NCBI GenBank assembly: GCA_900128395.1
Contig: LT649913.1
Coordinates: 1 to 11,639 of the forward strand
Reading direction: 5' to 3'
Source of the DNA: Stramenopiles sp. TOSAG23-2
Taxonomy: Eukaryota; Sar
DNA length: 11,639 bases
Positions 5,666 through 11,639 of this stretch are shown one piece after another (position 1 is the stretch's first letter; each line of letters begins with the position of its first letter). Position numbers and translations under genes: made by a program. Below the pieces are notes generated by a model. It was not told the origin of the DNA. It saw only the letters and a list, made by a program, of their open reading frames with translations, and did no database searches.

Positions 5666-8059
5666 TTACAACATCATGTCAATACGTCTTGTAGGGCGCA
5701 AAAATTCATCAAAATCGTCGTCATTCATATTATTGTTTAACCTTACATATCTATTAACATTTCCCATGAAAAGACTATGCTTATCTGCAGCTCCTTCTCC
5801 CCCTTCATTAGTATCATCGTCTGGTGACATTACCCTATTTAAATGAGTTGATACATTTCGATAACAATTGTAAATGGAATACATGATAGAAAATATCAAC
5901 ATGAAAAGCCAAAATGCACCCAGCTTTGGGCCCATTAGTAAAACTTCTTTGAACGAATACAAACCGCTACATGTCATCTCTACTTCTACACCATTTGCAG
6001 CCCGAGCAACAACGTTTTTGATATAACGTACATCCGCTCTTGTACTATGTACGAAAAATAATGCATGTTTGTAATCATGTAAACTTAAATATTTAGATGC
6101 GCGTTCAAATTTATAATTTAACATGTTCCACCTATGGCGTAATTCTTTGTAATTCTTATGCGCTAATGCTTCTTTGGGGGTCATGTTATAATGATTGAAC
6201 TGTTGAAACACATCTTTTAACGAACTCATTGTTAAATTTACCTCGGTAAATATTGTATTATGTGCCGCGGCATCGTATTGTGAAAACGATAAACGTTGCT
6301 CATTACTAAAAGGACCAAATGGATTATTGATTCCTGCCCATAAATAATCTTTATTGATCTTCCCATGTAATGCGCTCCACGTCTCGCGTACATCTGAGAT
6401 TCCCCAAACTGCTTTTAAAATAGATGCAAATGTGGCACGTCTAGCATCACTTGGGTTCATCGTCACAGCATTTCCACTGCATACATAATTTACCATGGCT
6501 TTTTCACTCTGAGTTTCTACGCTTGTCACAACACCTTTGTAATAAACAGATTGGTGTATCCGATCTAACAACAATATATCAGGCCTTTGAATTAATTTAT
6601 AGACATACACCGGTATTGTTCGTTCTAACAAATTGCCACCATCAATTGCACTACCAGCGCCATTATAATCATTATAAATGGTATTACCATGATCATCGAA
6701 ATGTTTTAAACCCCAATATTCATCGCCGAATTTGGATAACCATGACGTTATGTCTTTCGAATCAATATATTGATGAATATGAGGCCGTAATTCTGTTGTA
6801 GCAGCTGTGCTTGTACGACTTTTAATGGAATTTTTCAACGCAGTAGAACATAATGGGCAATCTTTTGCAGAAACATATGTAAATTGCACATTAATCTCTT
6901 GTCCGTACAAAGCTAATTTTTTTATATTTGCAATTGTATCCTCCCAATATTCTTCTTGTGTTTTCGCTATCAAAGGTGCATCTGATATATATGTAAGTAA
7001 AATATTAATTTTTGGATAATATGCTATTGGATAATTATCAAGAGGTGGTAAAATTAAATTTTTTGTTGTTCGGTAAACGAGTGTGGCTAATTTTGCTGCT
7101 AATGCATTTTTTATATCTGATGCACGAGGTATTGCATCTTCAAAGATACCACCATTTCCACTTCCGCGTGGTCCATAATGGGCCGGTCCAGCGCTAATAT
7201 CGATCCATGCATATCTATGATTTTTCTTCGAACCTAACCATGATACCAAACCACATGGATGATATTCATTTAAACTTTTATCTTCTACATACCAATAGAC
7301 TGGAGTACGTGTAATTAAATGGCCATCCGCTGGATCTGTTGTTGGTTCTGGTAATTTTGGATTTAAAATATATATGACATATGATGAATGAGAAGGATTT
7401 TTTTCATAATCTTTTGATATAACTTTATCCATTGAACTTATTGGTAGATAACTACGTTGTGCTTTTACGACTGAATCGTCAATAACTTTATTTACATCTT
7501 GTAACAGGACATCATTATTCTCACCATGATTGCCGGTCTCGTCGCTATTTAATCCGTAATCCACGGCTGTATAAAGCAAACGCCGAAATACATTCAAATC
7601 GTGACCAGTTAAGTTTTTCAAATCTGAAACTGTATGATCAGTATGCCCAACATGTACCCGTTCGTCACCTATTTCATTGAATGTATCTAAATGTTTAGAT
7701 AGTTTATGTGCTGGCAATATAATTCGTTCATTGCCGAAACCTTGAAAACCTACTAAGCGAACTTCCACAGTAACCGTAGATACAAATCCTTTTTGTTCGA
7801 ACGCTTCAAACCTTTGATTCAACGATATGCCATCATCATCATTCCACATATCCAATTCATCATCGTCGATAAGTTCAGCAATATCATGTCCATTAATTAA
7901 TACCTCATTTATTTCTAATTCTGTTGGTATACCAACTTCTTCATCAGTTGGATTACTTGAAAAACCATATAAAATGACAAAACATGAAAAAATTATTGCC
8001 GTAAAGGCTGTTCTTCTCGTGAAGAAAAAATAGTTTAATCTGCTGTAATCGGGACTCAT
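5666..8059 (-). CDS. Large single-pass secretory-pathway protein, DUF7906/SPOT1-like
   Basis: I start this at the ATG at 8057-8059, giving 797 residues; the frame stays open to a TTG at 8137, which is not a likely eukaryotic start. Residues 17-34 form a signal peptide or anchor, and a strong membrane helix lies at about 707-730, followed by a 67-residue Asp/Asn/Arg-rich tail. The large middle part would be lumenal or extracellular and has N-glycosylation sequons such as N149, N608 and N625. Segments such as VEVRLVGFQGFGN (98-110), YAWIDISAGPAHYGP (283-297), the cysteine pair in KDCPLC (399-404) and YNGAGSAIDGGN (465-476) recall the plant proteins containing DUF7906, including Arabidopsis SPOT1 (At5g58100), linked to pollen exine formation. 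That match is from memory, and no enzymatic motif is evident. Function here is unknown; a role in cell-surface or wall trafficking is only a guess. Confidence 0.65.
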   Translation of the reverse strand: MSPDYSRLNYFFFTRRTAFTAIIFSCFVILYGFSSNPTDEEVGIPTELEINEVLINGHDIAELIDDDELDMWNDDDGISLNQRFEAFEQKGFVSTVTVEVRLVGFQGFGNERIILPAHKLSKHLDTFNEIGDERVHVGHTDHTVSDLKNLTGHDLNVFRRLLYTAVDYGLNSDETGNHGENNDVLLQDVNKVIDDSVVKAQRSYLPISSMDKVISKDYEKNPSHSSYVIYILNPKLPEPTTDPADGHLITRTPVYWYVEDKSLNEYHPCGLVSWLGSKKNHRYAWIDISAGPAHYGPRGSGNGGIFEDAIPRASDIKNALAAKLATLVYRTTKNLILPPLDNYPIAYYPKINILLTYISDAPLIAKTQEEYWEDTIANIKKLALYGQEINVQFTYVSAKDCPLCSTALKNSIKSRTSTAATTELRPHIHQYIDSKDITSWLSKFGDEYWGLKHFDDHGNTIYNDYNGAGSAIDGGNLLERTIPVYVYKLIQRPDILLLDRIHQSVYYKGVVTSVETQSEKAMVNYVCSGNAVTMNPSDARRATFASILKAVWGISDVRETWSALHGKINKDYLWAGINNPFGPFSNEQRLSFSQYDAAAHNTIFTEVNLTMSSLKDVFQQFNHYNMTPKEALAHKNYKELRHRWNMLNYKFERASKYLSLHDYKHALFFVHSTRADVRYIKNVVARAANGVEVEMTCSGLYSFKEVLLMGPKLGAFWLFMLIFSIMYSIYNCYRNVSTHLNRVMSPDDDTNEGGEGAADKHSLFMGNVNRYVRLNNNMNDDDFDEFLRPTRRIDMML

Positions 8060-8697
8060 ATTTGTGTATATTGTCGTGAAAATATTGTTATATTGCTCGT
8101 TTTTGATTTGTCGTAAATTTAAACTATAATATAACAAATTTATTTTTATTAAATTATAAAATGTACAAATATAAATTTTTCATTCAATTATTAATTGTTC
8201 AGAATAAGAAGGAAAATGATGATATATTATTATTCCTCGTATTCTCGTATTATACGTATTATATAGCTGTCGTCTGTCTGTAGTATACGAGTAGTACAAA
8301 TATGTACACTAATGATATGTCTATGTATTATATCAATTAAAACGACTGACGCGTGATTTTCAACGATTTAGATTGTGTGCGATGCAACAACATCTTTACC
8401 AGGTAATCTGGCGCACACATGAACACCAGAACACATCTTTTCATCAATAGTGGTATTTAAAAAGTCTATCAAAGTACTGTATGTAGTGTGTCATATATAT
8501 CATATAAGTCGTCTACACAACATTATTCTAAAAGAGACAACATATCTTCTTCAGGATTTATTAGAAAACATACATAAAGATACTAATACAACATATTATA
8601 AAAAGAATTCCTTTTATTTTTGATTGATCGTTATATATATTACACATTATCAAAATTTTTTATACGAAATTTTATTTTTTTTTTCATATTTAAAAAA
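8060..8697. other. Divergent intergenic region with a nested inverted repeat
   Basis: This lies upstream of the DUF7906-like gene (minus) and the small ORF (plus). Most of it is AT-rich, with TCGTA/TACGA words around 8236-8291. The segment from about 8341 to 8500 is less AT-rich and includes an inverted repeat: TGTGTGCG at 8374-8381 and CGCACACA at 8412-8419, with a smaller one, TTACC-A-GGTAA (8396-8406), inside the loop. This could be a regulatory site, a transcript structure in a 5' UTR or an unrecognised small RNA. No known RNA family was recognised. Confidence 0.4.
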
Positions 8698-8898
8698 ATG
8701 CCACGTAATACAAATTTTACAAAAAACAGCAATGGCAATAAAAAGCATGTCATTCAAAGTGCCAATGGATTCAGAAGGTCTCCCGATTTAAAACAAGAGA
8801 AAGAGAAATTATCAATGTTGTTTTTAAAAACTGTTCAAGAGTACCAAGAGAAGGCTAAATTACGTACGAATATTTGTTCTTTTGATTTGTTGTATTAA
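8698..8898 (+). CDS. Small hypothetical protein, 66 residues
   Basis: The frame starts at the ATG at 8698 (a preceding run of A gives A at -3) and ends at TAA. The open frame extends upstream to a TTG, but that extension is encoded by AT-rich leader and is probably not translated. The protein has a basic, Asn-rich N-terminus (PRNTNF, NGNKKH, FRR) and a charged, probably helical middle (LKQEKEKLSMLFLKTVQEY, about residues 31-49). No membrane segment, cysteine motif or known domain is visible. Two AATAAA hexamers at 8947-8952 and 8954-8959, about 50-60 nt after the stop, would serve as a poly(A) signal. It could also be the first exon of something else, or not a gene. Confidence 0.4.
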   Translation: MPRNTNFTKNSNGNKKHVIQSANGFRRSPDLKQEKEKLSMLFLKTVQEYQEKAKLRTNICSFDLLY

Positions 8899-9447
8899 TA
8901 ACACCAAATGTTTACGCATATTGCAATATGTAATAACAGAAATATTAATAAATAATAAATAATCCAAAAAACACGTATTTTTTAAAAAAAAAAACATATA
9001 TATATATATATTACCACCCGTCCATACGAACATTTTACTACGAACGTATCATAGAAAAAACTTTTATGCTTTTTTTGGCATTGCAAGAATATACAATCTA
9101 ATAGAAATGATGATATGATACAACAAAAATAAAAATGGTTTTTTTGTTTTAAAAAAAACAAAAAATATGTACGTCGTAACATGTGTGTGTGTACGAAGTT
9201 TGAAAAAATGAAAAAAAAAAAAAAGGAGAGAGATCACACATCATTTACGAATTCGTATTAATGAGAATTTCATAATATAAAAAAATATTATAAATTTTAA
9301 AACAAACAACAACATTTTTCAACACAAAAATATTATTTATAATAAAAACAAAAATTATATACGACTTCGTACATGGTGCGTCTTTTAATTTTAAAGTTTA
9401 CTCTGCGTGGGAGTGCCATCATAAAACACACGCGGTGTATTCGTTTT
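8899..9447. other. Convergent intergenic region: AT repeats, A/T tracts and TACGA/TCGTA words
   Basis: Very low-complexity DNA between the end of the small ORF and the end of the kinesin gene. It contains an alternating AT tract (8996-9011), an A14 run (9211-9224), a TTTTTTGTTTT/AAAACAAAAAA inverted repeat with 11-bp arms and a 4-nt loop (9140-9150, 9155-9165), and a 7-bp one, ATAATAT/ATATTAT (9272-9278, 9285-9291). About eight TACGA or TCGTA words occur, mostly at 9020-9060, 9170-9260 and 9360-9375. Short ORFs here are made of homopolymer-like residues and are not believable. Confidence 0.5.
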
Positions 9448-11295
9448 TTACTTGTTATATTCAATACGCAATTTACGAAAAGCTTCAAATATTTCTTTAC
9501 CTGCTTCGGCATTTCTTTCTATTTTTGCTTTCTCATCTTCAAAATCATCATTTACTTTTTCCGCATTTACTAAAATTGTTGAATCGTCGATGACAATATC
9601 TTCATTATGATTTGCTACGCCATCATATAAAGAATGTTCAGCATCATTAAATGCAGCACAGTGTGATCCACCACCGCATCGATCTATAATATCATGTACA
9701 CTTAAGGAAAAGAATTTAGACCCACTGATATTAAACCGTTCCACATACTCATGATATTTTCCATTCTCTAAACCTCTCATCCAATTTTTTAATTTGGATA
9801 CATTCCATTTTAATGGGTTCTTTTTTTGACGATCTATAGCACCTGCGGACATCAATAAAATTTTCGGCGCGTGACGATACTTTTTCTTTATTCCTTTGTA
9901 CAAATTATATTCCTTACCTTTAAATTTATTTAAAATCGAGCTAACAAGCTCCCGTGTAGCTTTTTTCGGACAATATTCCAAATAAAACAATTGTAAATGC
10001 TTAATCAATTCTTCCTCAGTCGCAACTCGATTTTGTAAATAAATATCTACACTCATCAACTCCTCCATATATTTAATCGTTGCATCGGTATGCAACCGAT
10101 CTTTCAGCAACGGAGAAACACATCCAATAAATACAGACAAATTCGAATGATTATTCGATGATGTAACGTTCTTCCCATCAGTATTATTATCAGACGATTT
10201 TTTTTCATTATTATTACCAACAACAAATACTTTCTTCAATAATAATGTTAATTTGGAATTACGAAAGTTCAGATGCTTTTTTGGGTTGATAGAATTCTTT
10301 TCAATTAAATCACGTACACACTGTTTTAGGGTTCCTAGCGACCAATTTATTTCTTGCATTTCTGCAATTCTTTCTAGTGAATGTTCCCTAACATCTTTTT
10401 TACGTTCTGATCCAGCTAAATCAACAAATATTAATTTATTATTTGTATTTTTAAATAAGAATTGACATAATGCATGAGATCTAGAAGAATCAGGATTATT
10501 TTTCGTTGGATGTGTTGCTCGAAGTTTTGATCCTTCCTTCACTATTTTCGATGCTTCTTCAATCGAATTGCAATCATGCCATTTTAAACCATTCACGATA
10601 ACATTTCCATTAGCATCTTCTTGTATTTTCATTTCATTTCTATTATTTGATAGATCAAAAACACGATCGCCACAATTCTCAAAGAAACTGATTGATAAAA
10701 TTTGATCTTTGCTTTTTTTTTCAAAAATATCCAAAAGTGCAAAAAAATACAAGCCAACTTGTGTAAACGTCTTGCCACCACCAGTTTGACCGTAGCATAT
10801 AATCGTATTTTCAATATTTGTATTTTCTATATTTAAGATGTTATTTACCAACGGTTGGCATGTTTTTGTATAAAGATCATGGTTAGTGGAAAATTCATTA
10901 AATGTACCATGAAAACGATATGGAATAGAGCGTAATTTGCCATTTTTCACTCCAAGTTTTTCATGTTCAGAGTGAATAAATGCAAATGGATCTAACATTG
11001 TTAAAGTATCATAGTTCGTTTCTTCATTTAACATCTTTTCTTGTATTGTTTTCGTAAACATAGGACGTTTACGAATAAATACCCGTAACCCTCCAATATC
11101 TGTATCCATGGTATTGTTGTTGTTGTTATTATTATTATTATTATCTTCCTCTTTTACTAGGTTTGGATATAATGTTGAAATATTATTTCTCCATTCACTT
11201 ATTTTTTCCTCACCATGAAAGACATTATTTTGATTAAAATGAAAACTAAATGGTTTCTGGGCATCGCCCTTCCCATCTATTGCATTTGCTGACAT
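9448..11295 (-). CDS. Divergent kinesin-13-like motor with C-terminal SAM-like domain
   Basis: A 615-residue protein. The motor domain spans about residues 69-415: GLRVFIRKRPMF at the first strand (69-80), P-loop GQTGGGKT (169-176, Gly173 in place of the usual Ser), switch I NPDSSRSH (267-274), switch II DLAGSER (292-298), and EINWSLGTLKQCVRDL and FRNSKLTLLLK further on. The VRKRP-like start and SFFENCGDRVFDL (203-215) resemble kinesin-13, whose members depolymerise microtubule ends. Residues 430-473 form a helical segment (FYLEYCPKKA..., KFKGKEYNLYKGIKKKY) of a type I associate with stramenopile proteins. Residues 497-540 look like a SAM domain (WNVSKLKNWMRGLENGKYHEYV..., FFSLSVHDII). A poly-Asn run (52-61, mixed AAT/AAC codons) and a ~30-residue Asn/Ser-rich insert (361-385) interrupt less conserved loops. 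Met63 is an alternative start. ATPase activity is likely; depolymerase activity is inferred. Confidence 0.85.
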   Translation of the reverse strand: MSANAIDGKGDAQKPFSFHFNQNNVFHGEEKISEWRNNISTLYPNLVKEEDNNNNNNNNNNTMDTDIGGLRVFIRKRPMFTKTIQEKMLNEETNYDTLTMLDPFAFIHSEHEKLGVKNGKLRSIPYRFHGTFNEFSTNHDLYTKTCQPLVNNILNIENTNIENTIICYGQTGGGKTFTQVGLYFFALLDIFEKKSKDQILSISFFENCGDRVFDLSNNRNEMKIQEDANGNVIVNGLKWHDCNSIEEASKIVKEGSKLRATHPTKNNPDSSRSHALCQFLFKNTNNKLIFVDLAGSERKKDVREHSLERIAEMQEINWSLGTLKQCVRDLIEKNSINPKKHLNFRNSKLTLLLKKVFVVGNNNEKKSSDNNTDGKNVTSSNNHSNLSVFIGCVSPLLKDRLHTDATIKYMEELMSVDIYLQNRVATEEELIKHLQLFYLEYCPKKATRELVSSILNKFKGKEYNLYKGIKKKYRHAPKILLMSAGAIDRQKKNPLKWNVSKLKNWMRGLENGKYHEYVERFNISGSKFFSLSVHDIIDRCGGGSHCAAFNDAEHSLYDGVANHNEDIVIDDSTILVNAEKVNDDFEDEKAKIERNAEAGKEIFEAFRKLRIEYNK

Positions 11296-11433
11296 GGATA
11301 ATAATATATTACTTTCTCGCTCTTCTTATCTCTGATTGTTTTTTGTGTTTAGTTTAAATATCTATCCAATACATCTCAAAAAATTTTGTTGTTATTTCTA
11401 CTTTAACTTACATGCGAAATCAATATAATAATA

Positions 11434-11469
<36 letters not shown>

Positions 11470-11639
11470 GTATACGCTACTACCTGGACTAATAATTTAA
11501 ATAATTAATAATAACGTCCGCCGCCGACCGGCACGACCACCACCAGACCACACACACCAAAAGAAAAAATTATTTTATCAATAAATAATAATAAGAATTT
11601 TTCATATTACACCAATTACAAACATAAAAGTATATTTTG
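11296..11639. other. Upstream region of the kinesin gene with (TAA)10 repeat
   Basis: The kinesin 5' leader and promoter should lie here, read on the minus strand. A perfect (TAA)10 microsatellite occupies 11439-11468, within a longer ATA-rich stretch from about 11422. A short GC-rich island around 11514-11560 (CCGCCGCCGACCGG and ACCACCACCAG) contrasts with the AT-rich flanks and might be promoter sequence or the edge of another gene. The window ends before this can be decided. No complete ORF or RNA gene was recognised. Confidence 0.5.

Noticed and set aside
8392-8411. TTACCTGG on the minus strand, like the 5' end of U1 snRNA.
   Set aside because: Only eight bases match; the downstream U1 stem-loops and Sm site are not recognisable.
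8383-8610. A possible two-exon mini gene: ATG at 8382-8384, donor GTAATC at 8403, acceptor after CTTCTTCAG near 8556.
   Set aside because: It gives only about 29 residues with no similarity I recognise, and the donor is weak; chance is more likely.
8982-9182. A 66-codon minus-strand frame rich in Phe and Tyr.
   Set aside because: Produced by A/T homopolymers and the alternating AT tract; not a believable protein.

Overview
This window looks like nuclear DNA of an AT-rich, compact eukaryotic genome, most likely a stramenopile alga such as a diatom. Four things point there: a GT-AG intron with a plausible branch point; long AT-rich intergenic stretches with microsatellites; a plant/algal-type peroxisomal adenine-nucleotide carrier beside a plant/algal DUF7906/SPOT1-like membrane protein; and a kinesin tail with a helical YKG-type motif that I associate with diatom and oomycete proteins. 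The taxon is an inference. I recognised no rRNA, tRNA, CRISPR array, transposase or viral gene.

Layout: (1) 1-433 is noncoding and holds a GC-rich, hairpin-rich segment. (2) 434-1426 (+) is a mitochondrial-carrier-family protein of the peroxisomal PNC/PMP34 type. (3) 1669-2292 (-) is a MAPEG-family membrane protein, convergent with the carrier. (4) 2731-2936 is a perfect 103-bp tandem duplication that copies the start region of the next gene. (5) 2916-5433 (+), with one 79-nt intron, encodes a 12-helix MCT/OFA-type MFS transporter continuous in frame with a Ppx/GppA-type (exopolyphosphatase-like) domain. (6) 5666-8059 (-) encodes a large single-pass secretory-pathway protein of the DUF7906/SPOT1-like type. 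(7) 8698-8898 (+) is a possible 66-residue unknown protein. (8) 9448-11295 (-) encodes a divergent kinesin-13-like motor with a C-terminal helical domain and a SAM-like domain. (9) 11296-11639 is noncoding upstream DNA with a (TAA)10 repeat. The protein genes alternate strand along the whole window, so every intergenic region is either convergent or divergent.

The genes do not form an obvious pathway; this reads as ordinary eukaryotic gene order, not an operon or island. The most interesting object is the transporter-phosphatase fusion, for two reasons. It joins a small-anion transporter to a polyphosphate/alarmone-type phosphohydrolase, and its 5' end carries a recent-looking duplication that creates a 33-codon upstream ORF ending one base before the main start codon. 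The Ppx domain keeps one of the two catalytic glutamates known from E. coli PPX and has Gln at the other, so whether it is an enzyme or a sensor is open.
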